64,000 nt of DNA from Lysobacter enzymogenes (GCF_023617245.1 NZ_CP067396.1:4836001-4900000); one strand, 5' to 3'; shown: positions 37,082-47,127, counted from the first letter of the stretch. A program made the numbers and translations. The notes: generated by a model not told the origin, from the sequence alone.

Positions 37082-38284
37082 TCAGCCGCACTGCCCCTGT
37101 TGCGCGGCGATCCAGTCGCGGATCAACTGCACTCCCTCTTCGTGCACCACGCTGCGGCCGAGCTCGGGCATCATCACAGAGGGATCGTCGCTGCGCATGC
37201 GGTAGACCAGGATCGATTCGTCCGGCTTGCCCGGCACCACGCCGTAGCGATGGTCGCCGGTGCCGTGGCCGGCCGCGATCGGCAGCTTGCACCGGCCCAG
37301 TCGCAGCGGCTCCTGCGTCGCCGCGTTCAACCACAGTCCCGAGGTGTTGCCCGGGCCCTTGGGGCTGTGGCAGTGGCCGCAGTTGATGTCGAGATAGGCG
37401 CGGGCGCGCGCGTCCAGCGGCGCGGCCGGGTCGCGCCAGTTCGCGTCGCGCGGCGCCTGTTGCGGCGCGGGCGCGCCTTGCAGGTAGCCGGCCCGGGTCC
37501 AGCGCGCGATCTGGTTCTGCAGGCCGTCGTCGGGGTAGGCGAAGTCGCGGTTGAGATGCCGCGCCTTCGGGCCGATCGGATGCAGCGCCTTGGACTTCAT
37601 GTCGGTGCCGTGGCAGCCGGCGCACTGGTTCTGGTCGGGCACGGCGTAATCGGCGCTCTCGCGGCCGCCGTCGGCGGCGACCAATTCCAGCGACACCAGT
37701 TCGCCGCCGCGCATCAGCTTCGCGCCGGTCTGCTCGCGGTTCCACACGTACGGCAGCGCCACCCAGCCGTCCTGGCGACGCAGCAGCAGGCGGGTTTCGA
37801 TCAGCCGCACCTTGCTCATCTCCAGGCCGCCGCCGCGCAGGTCGGGGCCTTCGTCGTAGCTGCGCAGCACCGCCTCGCCTTCGCCGCGCGGGTAGTAGAA
37901 GGTCTTGCTGAAGACGGTGCCGACCGGGAAATCGAACTCTTCGTCCGCAGCGTAGTTCGCGGCTTGCCCCTTCGGCATCCACACCGTGCGCAGCTTGTGC
38001 GCGTAGTCGGAGAACAGCGCGGTGTTGAGGTCGTAGGGCAACACCTCGCGGTTGAGCTGCAGGCGGCCGCCGGCCACGCGCAGCAGGTTCCAGTCGGCCA
38101 GGTTCTCGGGCTGGCCGTCGGCGAAGAACCGCACCGGCGCCCACGGCGCGTCGGCGGCGAGCGCCGCGGGCGCGGCGGGCACTGCGCCTTGGGCGGCCGG
38201 CGCCGGCTCCTGCGGTTTGCTGCACCCTGCGACCAGCAACGACAACAGCACGGCAACGACGCAACGCATCGACAATCCGGACAT
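37082..38284 (-). CDS. SO2930-type diheme c-type cytochrome lipoprotein
   Basis: The 400-residue protein has a lipoprotein signal with lipobox LLVAGC (Cys about residue 21). Two CxxCH haem-binding motifs are visible: QCAGCHGTDM (about 222-231) and NCGHCHSPKG (about 293-302). It matches the HNE_0200/SO2930 family, described as regularly encoded next to a parallel beta-helix protein and of unknown function. Here the beta-helix gene ends 3 nt upstream, so they are co-transcribed. The predicted location is periplasmic, membrane-anchored. A redox role is inferred from the haem sites only. Confidence 0.88.
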   Translation of the reverse strand: MSGLSMRCVVAVLLSLLVAGCSKPQEPAPAAQGAVPAAPAALAADAPWAPVRFFADGQPENLADWNLLRVAGGRLQLNREVLPYDLNTALFSDYAHKLRTVWMPKGQAANYAADEEFDFPVGTVFSKTFYYPRGEGEAVLRSYDEGPDLRGGGLEMSKVRLIETRLLLRRQDGWVALPYVWNREQTGAKLMRGGELVSLELVAADGGRESADYAVPDQNQCAGCHGTDMKSKALHPIGPKARHLNRDFAYPDDGLQNQIARWTRAGYLQGAPAPQQAPRDANWRDPAAPLDARARAYLDINCGHCHSPKGPGNTSGLWLNAATQEPLRLGRCKLPIAAGHGTGDHRYGVVPGKPDESILVYRMRSDDPSVMMPELGRSVVHEEGVQLIRDWIAAQQGQCG

Positions 38285-38287
38285 CGG

Positions 38288-39538
<1,251 letters not shown>

Positions 39539-39707
39539 GAGGTTCCCCGAGGCGGTGGCGGCGCCGCGTCGCGCGTGTTGCGGCGCGGCATGCCGACGGT
39601 GGCTAAGTGACGAGTCTCCGACGCAGTCGCGAGCGCGCGTGAGGGCGATTGCGGCACACTAGGGGGGCATTCGCGGTCAACCGTGCGGCCGAGTATCGTG
39701 AGGGGCG

Positions 39708-40784
39708 ATGCGCCAGCCATCCGACCAAGACGGCATCGACAAGGGCGATGCCAAGGGCGACGTCGCGCTGATGTCGCCGAACCTGCTGTGGGGTCTGCTG
39801 GAAACCGCGGACCGGATCGGCGCGCCCAGCGACGACTGGTTCGCCGGCACCGGGCTGAGCCGGGCCCAGGTCAGCGACCCCGGCGTGCGCCTGCCCGACC
39901 GCCCGACCGCGGTGGTGATCGAGCGCGCGCTCAAGGTGCTGCCGCCGAGCATCGGCCTGGACATCGGCCGGACCCAGCACGTCGGCAACTTCGGCCTGCT
40001 CGGGCTGGCGATGACCACCGCGGCGACCTTCGGCGAAGCGCTGCAGATCGGCCTGCGCTTCACTCCGGTGGTCGGCAGCCTGATGCGCTTCGTCGAGAGC
40101 GCGTCGGAATCCGGCACCCTGGCGCTGGCCGGGCAGATGACCATCGCCTTCCCGTCGATCCACCGCTTCGTCGCCGAGGAATTCTTCAGCAGCTGCCTGG
40201 CCCTGGCGCGCGGCCTGGTCGGCGACAAGCTGCGGCCGCAGCGCCTGGAATTCAGCTACCCCGAGCCGGAGTACCGGGCCAAGTACGACGACGTGTTCGG
40301 CTGCCCGCTGGCCTTCGACCAGCCGCAGGACCGGCTGGTGCTGGACGCGGACTGGCTGGCCGCGCCGTTGCCGACCCACAACCCGATCGCCTCGAAACAG
40401 GTGCTGGCGCTGTGCGAGGCGCAGATGCCGTCCGGCGCGGTGCCCGGCGAAGCCACCGCCGCGGTCGAGCGCCTGCTGCGCGCGCAGTTGCCGCAGGACC
40501 CCAAGCTCACCGACATCGCCACGCAGATGCACGTCAGCGAACGCACGCTGCGGCGGCAGTTGACCGGCGAAGGCACCAGCTTCCACGAGATCCACGACCG
40601 CCTGCGCATCGACCGCGCCTACGCGCTGCTGCGCGAGCGCGGGCCGAGCATCGCCAGCGTCGGCGCGGCGATCGGCTACAAGGATCCGCGCGATTTCCGG
40701 CGCGCGTTCAAGCGGTTGACCGGGGAGACTCCGCGCGCGTTGCGCGAGCGGTTGTGGACGGAGATGGCGCGCGAGCGCAGGTAG
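39708..40784 (+). CDS. AraC-family transcriptional regulator
   Basis: The 358-residue protein has an N-terminal AraC-type ligand-binding domain of the PF12625-like group (NLLWGLLETADRIGAP, LDIGRTQHVGNFGLLGLAMT). The C-terminal double helix-turn-helix reads LTDIATQMHVSERTLRRQL and IASVGAAIGYKDPRDFRRAF. It is divergent from the beta-helix/cytochrome/TonB-receptor genes, so it is the obvious candidate to control them. Regulators with this ligand-binding domain often sense small organic molecules such as fatty or amino acids; the ligand here is unknown. Confidence 0.93.
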   Translation: MRQPSDQDGIDKGDAKGDVALMSPNLLWGLLETADRIGAPSDDWFAGTGLSRAQVSDPGVRLPDRPTAVVIERALKVLPPSIGLDIGRTQHVGNFGLLGLAMTTAATFGEALQIGLRFTPVVGSLMRFVESASESGTLALAGQMTIAFPSIHRFVAEEFFSSCLALARGLVGDKLRPQRLEFSYPEPEYRAKYDDVFGCPLAFDQPQDRLVLDADWLAAPLPTHNPIASKQVLALCEAQMPSGAVPGEATAAVERLLRAQLPQDPKLTDIATQMHVSERTLRRQLTGEGTSFHEIHDRLRIDRAYALLRERGPSIASVGAAIGYKDPRDFRRAFKRLTGETPRALRERLWTEMARERR

Positions 40785-40898
40785 GGTGCGCGGCGGCGCG
40801 CATCGTTCCTGTAGGCGCTGGGCAAGCTGCGGCCGCGCGAATCCGGCTGCGGCGCAAGCACAGCTTTTAGCCGGGGTGGTGAAGGCCTGAATCTGAAA
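40785..40898. other. Short gap after AraC gene
   Basis: About 110 bases between the regulator stop and the start of repeat copy B; a degenerate GTAG-family trace (CTGTAGGCGCTGGGCAAGCT) is the only structure seen. Confidence 0.4.
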
Positions 40899-41118
40899 CC
40901 TGTTGCTGTTGTTGCTGTTGCTGCTGTTGTTGTTGCCCTTGCTGCCCCCGCCACTTCGCTTGAGGCCCATGTCCCGCAGACCCGGAGGGCGCGCGCATGG
41001 ATGCGCGCGTGCGCCGTAGGGGCATGGATGCCCCTTACGGCGCATCCCCGCGAAAGGTGCTGGACCTAGTGGCTTTTGACCTTAAACAAGCGTTTTTCTT
41101 TGGTTGGCGGAGTCAATG
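40899..41118 (+). repeat. Structured chromosomal repeat, copy B (truncated at the IS30 element)
   Basis: This copy starts with a TTGCTG microsatellite (about 40903-40940) and continues with the core. Stem 1 is GCGCGCGCAT-gg-ATGCGCGCGT (40989-41010). Stem 2 pairs GCGCCGT (41011-41017) and GGGGC (41019-41023) with GCCCC (41030-41034) and ACGGCGC (41037-41043). Relative to copy A, one base pair in each stem is changed on both sides. The copy ends in TTTTTCTTTGGTTG about 14 bases before the IS end. Confidence 0.8.
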
Positions 41119-42174
41119 TCCAAGTGCATCACCCTGCGCCCGCGGGTTTTTGAGTTCCTCATAGAGCACCTCGACGGGCGAGCGCCTGCCCAGGCTACGG
41201 CGGGGGCGGTTGTTCATTTCCCACGCCACCTCTTTGAGGCGCTGCGCAGAATGCACCGACAGATCGGTGCCCTTGGGAAAGTATTGCCGCAACAAGCCGT
41301 TGGTGTTTTCGCAGGTTCCGCGTTGCCACGGGCTATGGGGGTCGGCGAAGTAGATCGCTAAACCGGTGCGTTCGCTCAACTGCCGATGCGATGCCATTTC
41401 CTTGCCCTGGTCGTAGGTCAAGGTCTTCTTCAAACTTTCCGGCACGCCTTCGAACGCCGAGCTGAAGGCCTCCAGCACCGTGTGCGCGGTCGCGTCGGCG
41501 AGCTTGACCAGCTTGACGTACAAGGTGCGGCGGCAGACCAATACCCCAATCGCCGAGCGGTTGTGCGCGCCCACGATCAGGTCGCCCTCCCAATGCCCCG
41601 GCATCAGGCGCTCATGCGCGGCCGGCGGCCGCAGGCGGATGTTGGGCAGATCCGGCAGATGGCCGCGGGCGTCGCTTCCCTGGCGCGTGCGGCGGCCGGA
41701 CTTGCGCCCCTGCCGCAGCAGACGGGTCACCTGGCGGCGCAATTCGCCGCGCGGCATCGCATAAATCGCGGTATAGATCGTTTCGTGCGACACGCGCAGC
41801 CAGGGCCGGTCCGGGTACAGATCCCGCAGTTTGTCGGCAATCTGTTGCGGCGACCAGCACCGTTCCAGCCAATAGCGCACGCGTCGCCACAGCACGGTGT
41901 CGCGTCGCAGCTTGCGGCGCACCCGCGCCCGTCGCCGCAGTCGCTGGGCCCGCCGGCCCGCCCGGGTCGCATCGTAGCCAGGGTCGAAACGAGGGCGTCC
42001 GCGCAGCGGCGGCCCCGAATGGGACCGAAACCCATTACGGCGCAACTCGCGAGCAATTGTGCTTTGCGCCCGACCCAACGTCTGGGCGATTTGCCGTCCG
42101 CTCGCCCCTTGGGCGATCAAGACCATGATGGCCCCGCGCTCTTCTGCGCTCAGATGCGAATACTGCTGACCCAT
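41113..42174 (-). CDS. IS30-family transposase
   Basis: The 353-residue protein has an N-terminal helix-turn-helix (HLSAEERGAIMVLIAQGASG, GRAQSTIARELRRNG) and an rve-type DDE catalytic domain. Candidate acidic residues are Asp in GHWEGDLIVGAHNRSA, Asp in LTYDQGKEMA, and Glu in RGTCENTNGLLRQYFPKG, all in the IS30 consensus contexts. No frameshift or internal stop is visible, so it looks intact. Its stop codon lies at the very left end of the element. It catalyses cut or copy-and-paste movement through the terminal inverted repeats. Confidence 0.95.
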   Translation of the reverse strand: MGQQYSHLSAEERGAIMVLIAQGASGRQIAQTLGRAQSTIARELRRNGFRSHSGPPLRGRPRFDPGYDATRAGRRAQRLRRRARVRRKLRRDTVLWRRVRYWLERCWSPQQIADKLRDLYPDRPWLRVSHETIYTAIYAMPRGELRRQVTRLLRQGRKSGRRTRQGSDARGHLPDLPNIRLRPPAAHERLMPGHWEGDLIVGAHNRSAIGVLVCRRTLYVKLVKLADATAHTVLEAFSSAFEGVPESLKKTLTYDQGKEMASHRQLSERTGLAIYFADPHSPWQRGTCENTNGLLRQYFPKGTDLSVHSAQRLKEVAWEMNNRPRRSLGRRSPVEVLYEELKNPRAQGDALGH

Positions 42175-42206
42175 TCACAGTGCCTCACTGAGGTGATGCA
42201 CTTGAG
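41119..42206. mobile_element. IS30-family insertion sequence
   Basis: Terminal inverted repeats are CAAGTGCATCACC at 41121-41133 and its complement GGTGATGCACTTG at 42192-42204. They bracket a single transposase gene that nearly fills the roughly 1.09-kb element. The left repeat overlaps the last codons of the transposase. No clear target duplication is visible. Both flanks are inverted copies of the same chromosomal repeat, each ending at the same TTTTCTTTGGTTG point. Confidence 0.88.
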
Positions 42207-42447
42207 GTTAGAGACCAGCAACCAAAGAAAAGGCCTGTTCTTTTTCGGATCAAGAGCCACTAGGGCTCGAAAGGGGCGCGGGGCCGCGCCATAAGGGGCA
42301 TCCTGCCCCATGGCGCGCGTGCGCATCCATGCGCACGCCCTCCGGGGCTGCGGAACATGGGCTTCACGTGGGGTTGCGTCCGAGCGACCGGCAACAGCAA
42401 CAGCAACAGCAAGATCAAAATGGATTCCGGCTTTCGCCGGAATGACG
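42207..42447 (-). repeat. Structured chromosomal repeat, copy C (inverted, truncated at the IS30 element)
   Basis: On the minus strand this copy reads palindrome, CAGCAA microsatellite (about 42390-42412), core, then TTTTCTTTGGTTG next to the IS. Its stem 1 (about 42318-42339) and stem 2 (about 42286-42318) have the same bases as copy A. The flanking palindrome ATTCCGGCTTTCGCCGGAAT is at 42425-42444. Confidence 0.8.
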
Positions 42448-42480
42448 GTGGGCGGCTGCGGTATTGCTGGCCGAAGCCCC

Positions 42481-42631
42481 TGTAGGAGCGGCGCAAGCCG
42501 CGACCGCGACAGGCGATGACGACGGACGCTGCCGCAACCCGCGCCGGTGTCGTTCTCGGCTTTTCGCTCGACAGCAGCGAACGTCCACCGCAGTCCAATT
42601 GTCGCGGTCGCGGCTTGCGCCGCTCCTACAC
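42481..42631. repeat. Inverted pair of GTAG-headed REP-like units
   Basis: TGTAGGAGCGGCGCAAGCCG followed by CGACCGCGACA (42481-42511), and its reverse form at 42601-42631, with an unrelated 90-bp spacer. This is the second palindromic repeat family, with a GTAG head. Confidence 0.85.
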
Positions 42632-42661
42632 GAAGCAAGTGCAACCGCATTCAATAATGCG

Positions 42662-42687
42662 AAAGGCCGCCCGGTCGGGCGGCCTTT
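42662..42687 (-). terminator. Terminator of ridA
   Basis: AAAGGCCGCCCGgtCGGGCGGCCTTT, a perfect 12-bp stem, 28 bases after the ridA stop on the minus strand. Confidence 0.85.
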
Positions 42688-42714
42688 CGCGTGCATCGCG
42701 GCTGGGCGACAACC

Positions 42715-43098
42715 TCAGCGCAACACCATCACCGCATCGACTTCGAACGCGACCCCGCGCGGCAGCGCCGAGACTTCCACGGTCGAACGCGCCGGATACG
42801 GCGGGTTGAAGTACTCGCCCATCACCGAGTTGACCTTGCCGAACGCGCCCAGGTCGGTCAGGTACAGGCCCAGTCGGGCGATGTCGGCGAGCGAGCCGCC
42901 GGCGGCTTCGCACACCGCCTTGAGGTTCTGGAACGCGCGGTGCGCCTGCGCTTCGATGTCGCCCTCCACCACCAGCCCGCTCGACGGGTCGAGCGCGATC
43001 TGGCCGGAAAGGTAGACGGTGTCGCCCACGCGCACGGCTTGCGAGTACGGGCCGATGGCGGCAGGGGCTTTGTCGGTCTGGATGATTTCGCGGGACAT
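42715..43098 (-). CDS. ridA: RidA-family enamine/imine deaminase
   Basis: The 127-residue protein begins MSREIIQTDKAPAAIGPYSQ and has the active-site segment PARSTVEVSALPRGVAFEVD, with the conserved Arg of the archetypal RidA subfamily. RidA hydrolyses reactive 2-aminoacrylate and related enamines released by PLP enzymes. It lies downstream of spoT in the same direction, a frequent arrangement in gammaproteobacteria. The ATG at 43098 was chosen by the family N-terminus; the frame is open into the spoT shadow. Confidence 0.94.
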   Translation of the reverse strand: MSREIIQTDKAPAAIGPYSQAVRVGDTVYLSGQIALDPSSGLVVEGDIEAQAHRAFQNLKAVCEAAGGSLADIARLGLYLTDLGAFGKVNSVMGEYFNPPYPARSTVEVSALPRGVAFEVDAVMVLR

Positions 43099-43322
43099 GG
43101 ATTGGCAGCCGGAAATGAAGGGGATATAGCGACACGGAACGCGAGCATCGTAGCGGCTGGATCGCGCGCCGCAAACCGTTGCGCGGCGCAAGCAGGCCGC
43201 CTGCCGACGCTCGATGCCCGCCAGTATGCCGCCGCGCCGGGACCGCGAACCCCACGCGCCTCCCAGTCCGCTTTTGCGCGCGTCCTTCATTCCCGCGACG
43301 GCCGACGGCCGCCGCCGGCGGC

Positions 43323-45503
43323 TCACATCCGCTGCACGCCCAACACCACCGGCAGGCGCCGCACCCGCCGCATCACGTCGGCGAGGTGGCGGCGGTCGTG
43401 CACTTCGATGGCGAAGCGCATCACCGCGATATTGGCGTCGCGTTCCAGGTACTCGACGCGGTCGATATTGGATTCGGCTTCGGCGATCGCCGCCGCGACC
43501 TGGGCCAGCGAGCCGGGGCGGTTGTCGACTTCGATCCGCAGCGCGGCGGCGAAGTCGCCGGAGACCTGCCGGTCCCAGCCGATCGCCACCCAGCGGTCGG
43601 GCGACTTGCGGTAGTCGGCGACGTTCGGGCAATCCAGCCGGTGCACCACGATGCCGCGGCCGGCGGTGTGGTAGCCCATGATCTCGTCGCCCGGCAACGG
43701 CAGGCAGCAGTTGGCGAAGCTGATCACGCCGCGCTCGGAGCCGGTGATGAGGATCTTGTCCTCGGGCAGGCGCGGCCGGTCGATGGCGCGCCCGCGCGAC
43801 TTGCCCGGCGCCTCGCGCGCCAGCGCCAGCGCGACCTGGTTGGGCATGCGGTTGCCCAGCGCGATGTCGGCCAGCAACGCCTCCAGGCGCGGATAGCGGT
43901 TCTCGCCGAGGTAGGCCTCCAGGCGCAGCGCCGGAGTGCGGTCGAGCGAGGTCTCCAACGATTCCAGCGCGCGGTCGAGCATGCGGTGGCCGAGCTGCAC
44001 CGCGTCCTCGTGTTCGAGCTGCTTGAGCTGCTGGCGGATCGAGGTGCGGGCCTTGCCCGAGACCACGAACTCCAGCCACTGCGGCTTGGGCGAGGACGAC
44101 TTGGCGGTGATGATCTCGACCCGCTGACCGCTGGCCAGCTTGGTCCGCAGCGGCACCAGCTTGCCGTCCACGCGCGCGGCGACCGCGCGGTTGCCGACGT
44201 CGGTGTGGACCGCGTAGGCGAAGTCCAGCGCGGTGGAATTGCGCGGCAGCGAAAGAATGTCGCCCTTCGGCGTGAACAGGTAGACCTCGTCCGGGAACAG
44301 GTCGACCTTGACGTTCTCCAGGAACTCCAGCGACGAGCCGGTCGCGCGCTGCGACTCGACCAGGTTGGCGATCCAGCTGTGCGCGCGCGACTGCGCGCTG
44401 TTGGGGCCTTCGCCGCCGTGCTTGTACGACCAGTGCGCGGCGATGCCGCGCTCGGCGACCAGGTCCATGTCCTCGGTGCGGATCTGCACTTCCACCGGCG
44501 AGCCGTAGGGGCCGAACAGCACGGTGTGCAGCGACTGGTAGCCGTTGGCCTTGGGGATCGCGATGAAGTCGCGGAAGCGCCCGTCCAGCGGCTTGTACGC
44601 CGAATGCACCACGCCCAGCGCGTGGTAGCAGTCGGGCACGTTCTTGACCACGACGCGGAAGCCGAACACGTCCATGACCTGGTTGAAGCTCTTATGCTCG
44701 TTGTGCATCTTGGTGTAGATGCTCCACGGCGACTTCACCCGGCTGATCAGCCGGTGCGGCAGCTTCTCTTTCGCCAGCCGCTGGGCCAGGTGCGCCTCGA
44801 TCTGCACCAGCGATTCGCGCCGCACCACCGGCTGGGTGCGGATGCGCTTTTCGATCACCGCGTGGCGCCAGGGGTGCATGGCGCGGAAGCCGAGGTCCTG
44901 CAGTTCGGCCTTGATCAGGTTCATGCCCAGGCGCTGGGCGATCGGGGCGTAGATCTCCAGCGTTTCCAGGGCGATGCGTTGTCGCGCCTCGGCGCTCTGC
45001 GCGCCGAGGGTGCGCATGTTGTGCAGGCGGTCGGCGAGCTTGATCAGGATCACCCGCAGGTCGCGCGCCATCGCCAGCAGCATCTTGCGGAAGCTCTCGG
45101 CGGCGGCCTCCTGGCGGTCGCGGAACTGCAGCTTGTCGAGCTTGGTGACGCCGTCGACCAGTTCGGCCACGGTCGCGCCGAACTCGGTGGCCAGGCACTC
45201 GCGCGTGACCGGGGTGTCCTCGATGGTGTCGTGCAGGATCGCCGCGACCAGGGTCTCGATGTCCAGGCCCTGCTCGGCCAGGACCTTGGCCACCGCCACT
45301 GGATGGGTGATGTAGGGCTCGCCGGACTTGCGGGTCTGCCCGGCGTGCGCGGCGGCGCCGACCGCCCAGGCCCGGCGCAGTTGCTGGCGCTGGGGCTCGG
45401 GCAGGTAGTGCGCGGCCAGTTCCAGCTCGCGCACGTAGTCCGGCAGCTCCGTGTCTTCGGGAGCGGCGGGATAGGTCTTCAGCGCGGGCTCGGCAGGGGT
45501 CAT
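43323..45503 (-). CDS. spoT: Bifunctional (p)ppGpp synthetase/hydrolase
   Basis: The 726-residue protein has all RelA/SpoT domains. The HD hydrolase has LVAAILHDTIEDTPVTRE and LADRLHNMRT, intact. The synthetase region includes DFIAIPKANGYQSLHTVLFG. The TGS domain has VYLFTPKGDILSLPRN, then a helical/zinc-finger region with FANCCLPLPGDEIMGY, and a C-terminal ACT domain (VDNRPGSLAQVAAAIAEAES). It balances synthesis and breakdown of the stringent alarmone. The order rpoZ-spoT-ridA matches other gammaproteobacteria. Intact HD residues indicate active hydrolase, supporting the spoT name. Confidence 0.96.
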   Translation of the reverse strand: MTPAEPALKTYPAAPEDTELPDYVRELELAAHYLPEPQRQQLRRAWAVGAAAHAGQTRKSGEPYITHPVAVAKVLAEQGLDIETLVAAILHDTIEDTPVTRECLATEFGATVAELVDGVTKLDKLQFRDRQEAAAESFRKMLLAMARDLRVILIKLADRLHNMRTLGAQSAEARQRIALETLEIYAPIAQRLGMNLIKAELQDLGFRAMHPWRHAVIEKRIRTQPVVRRESLVQIEAHLAQRLAKEKLPHRLISRVKSPWSIYTKMHNEHKSFNQVMDVFGFRVVVKNVPDCYHALGVVHSAYKPLDGRFRDFIAIPKANGYQSLHTVLFGPYGSPVEVQIRTEDMDLVAERGIAAHWSYKHGGEGPNSAQSRAHSWIANLVESQRATGSSLEFLENVKVDLFPDEVYLFTPKGDILSLPRNSTALDFAYAVHTDVGNRAVAARVDGKLVPLRTKLASGQRVEIITAKSSSPKPQWLEFVVSGKARTSIRQQLKQLEHEDAVQLGHRMLDRALESLETSLDRTPALRLEAYLGENRYPRLEALLADIALGNRMPNQVALALAREAPGKSRGRAIDRPRLPEDKILITGSERGVISFANCCLPLPGDEIMGYHTAGRGIVVHRLDCPNVADYRKSPDRWVAIGWDRQVSGDFAAALRIEVDNRPGSLAQVAAAIAEAESNIDRVEYLERDANIAVMRFAIEVHDRRHLADVMRRVRRLPVVLGVQRM

Positions 45504-45830
45504 AACGGAAATTTACGCGCGCGGTACGGCACGTGGCAACGCATCGTCATGTTCTGGATGTGGCGGCGGTGAGATGAGGCGCAAGCAATCGGGCGCGGGA
45601 CGCGACGGCGGGCGACGGCGGCGTTCAGGAAAACGTGGGCTCGACGGCCGGATCCGCGCTGGATGCAGGGGCCGCCCGCTGTTGTGGAAGGGGCTTCAGC
45701 CCCGATGCTTTCCGCTCAAATCGCCGAGATCGGACACCAGAGCGCCGGGGCTGAAGCCCCTCCCACATCAGCCCGGCGGCAGCCGGCAACGGCGGGCGGG
45801 TTCGAAAGCGGGCCAACAACGGACGGGCCC
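45504..45830. other. Gap between spoT and rpoZ terminator, REP pair only
   Basis: About 330 bases; the only structure is the REP pair at 45683-45766. No gene is supported. Confidence 0.5.
45683..45766. repeat. REP pair
   Basis: GTGGAAGGGGCTTCAGCCCC, linker, and inverted GCCGGGGCTGAAGCCCCTCC unit between rpoZ and spoT. Confidence 0.88.
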
Positions 45831-45866
45831 AAAAAGAAAACGGCCCCGCGAAGCGGAGCCGTTTCT
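45831..45866 (-). terminator. Terminator of rpoZ
   Basis: On the minus strand GAAACGGCTCCGC-ttcg-GCGGGGCCGTTTTC followed by a T-rich run (TTTTT at 45831-45835). Stem has one G-T type mismatch. It shows rpoZ is not simply read into spoT. Confidence 0.85.
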
Positions 45867-45931
45867 CGGTCGCGGCCTGCGCCCGGCGGGGCGAGGCTGC
45901 GGGCGGCCCGCGCGGCGGCGGGCCGGGGGAC

Positions 45932-46231
45932 TCAGTCGTCGCCCTTGGACAGGTCGTCGTCGGCCACCACTTCGGCCGCGGCCCATTCCAGGGCTTCGCG
46001 TTCCTTGCGCTCGCGCTCGGCCTTCTCGACCGCGTCGATGTAGTCCGGGTTGACCTGGCGCGCGGCGATTTCGCGCAGCGCCAGCACGGTCGGCTTGTCG
46101 TTGGCTTCGCTGTTGTCGAGCTGCGGCTCGACGCCGTTGGCCAGCTGGCGGGCGCGCTTGGCGGCCAGCATGACGAGTTCGAAGCGGTTGGGGACCACTT
46201 CCAGGCAATCTTCGACGGTGATGCGGGCCAT
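45932..46231 (-). CDS. rpoZ: DNA-directed RNA polymerase omega subunit
   Basis: The 99-residue protein starts MARITVEDCLEVVPNRFELV with LAAKRARQLANG, the omega consensus, and ends in an acidic tail (VADDDLSKGDD). It assists assembly of RNA polymerase beta-prime and is part of the ppGpp site 1 in proteobacteria, fitting its position next to spoT. The ATG at 46231 gives the standard start. Confidence 0.97.
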   Translation of the reverse strand: MARITVEDCLEVVPNRFELVMLAAKRARQLANGVEPQLDNSEANDKPTVLALREIAARQVNPDYIDAVEKAERERKEREALEWAAAEVVADDDLSKGDD

Positions 46232-46352
46232 GGGGCTCCTGCGGCCGGGTCGGCCGTCTTGCAAACGGATGGGGACCGGGAAGTCTAGGCGCAAGCGCCC
46301 CGAAACGCAAGGTTTCGGGCAATTAACCCTTACGAATCAACCCGATACCCCC

Positions 46353-46440
46353 TGTAGGAGCGGCGCAAGCCGCGACCGCGACACCCCACATTCGGCGCAA
46401 GACCAGAACCCCGCGGTCGCGACTCGCGTCGCTCCTACAG
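46353..46440. repeat. Inverted pair of GTAG-headed REP-like units
   Basis: TGTAGGAGCGGCGCAAGCCG...CGACA at 46353-46383 and the reverse form (GCGGTCGCGACTCGCGTCGC TCCTACA) at 46412-46440, between gmk and rpoZ. Confidence 0.85.
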
Positions 46441-46474
46441 GCGGGCTTCCAGCCTCATCGCGACCGGGCGGGCC

Positions 46475-47095
46475 TCAGCCCTCGTCGACCAGCAGCGCCG
46501 TGATCAGGCGCGAATGCCGCGCCACCTGCGCCTCGCGCCGCAGCCGGCTGGCGGTGAAGATCGCGCACATCTCGTCCACCGCGGTGTCGAAGATCTCGTT
46601 GACGATGACGTAGTCGAACTCGCCGTAGTGCGACATCTCATCGCGCGCAGCGGCCAGGCGCTGGCCGATCACTTCCTCGGTGTCCTGCCCGCGCGAGCGC
46701 ATGCGCGATTCCAGCGCCTGCCGCGACGGCGGCAGGATGAACACGCTGACCGCGTCGGGCACCTTCTTGCGCACCTGGCGCGCGCCCTGCCAGTCGATCT
46801 CCAGCAGCACGTCCTTGCCGGCCGCCAGGAACGGTTCCACCGACTGCCGCGCCGAGCCTTTCCAGTCGCCATGCACGCGCGCGTGCTCGAAGAAGTCGCC
46901 CTCGGCGACCATCGCCTCGAACTCCTGCTCGCTGACGAAGTGGTAGTGCTCGGCATGGCGCTCGCCCGGACGCGGCTTGCGCGAAGTGAACGAGATCGAC
47001 AGGCGGATGTTCGGGTCGCGCGCGAGCACCGCGTTGACGATGCTGGATTTTCCGGCTCCGGAGGGAGCGGCGACGATGTAGAGGGTTCCGCGCAT
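46475..47095 (-). CDS. gmk: Guanylate kinase
   Basis: The 206-residue protein has Walker A LYIVAAPSGAGKSSIVNAVL at the N-terminus, SISFTSRKPRPGERHAEHYH for GMP binding, and LLEIDWQGARQVRKKVPDAV. It phosphorylates GMP to GDP with ATP. The order yicC-gmk-rpoZ-spoT is conserved in gammaproteobacteria. A spacer of 109 nt with a long GA-rich inverted repeat separates it from yicC. Confidence 0.97.
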   Translation of the reverse strand: MRGTLYIVAAPSGAGKSSIVNAVLARDPNIRLSISFTSRKPRPGERHAEHYHFVSEQEFEAMVAEGDFFEHARVHGDWKGSARQSVEPFLAAGKDVLLEIDWQGARQVRKKVPDAVSVFILPPSRQALESRMRSRGQDTEEVIGQRLAAARDEMSHYGEFDYVIVNEIFDTAVDEMCAIFTASRLRREAQVARHSRLITALLVDEG

Positions 47096-47127
47096 GGGTC
47101 GGTGGAATGTCCGCTTGGAGATGTAGC

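Noticed and set aside
41119..42206. Treating flanking copies B and C as the long terminal repeats of a larger composite transposon
   Set aside because: The core also exists alone as copy A without any transposase, so it is a dispersed repeat and the IS proper ends at the 13-bp inverted repeats.
43323..45503. Naming this gene relA
   Set aside because: The HD hydrolase motif (HDTIEDT) is intact and the neighbours are rpoZ and ridA, which fits spoT.
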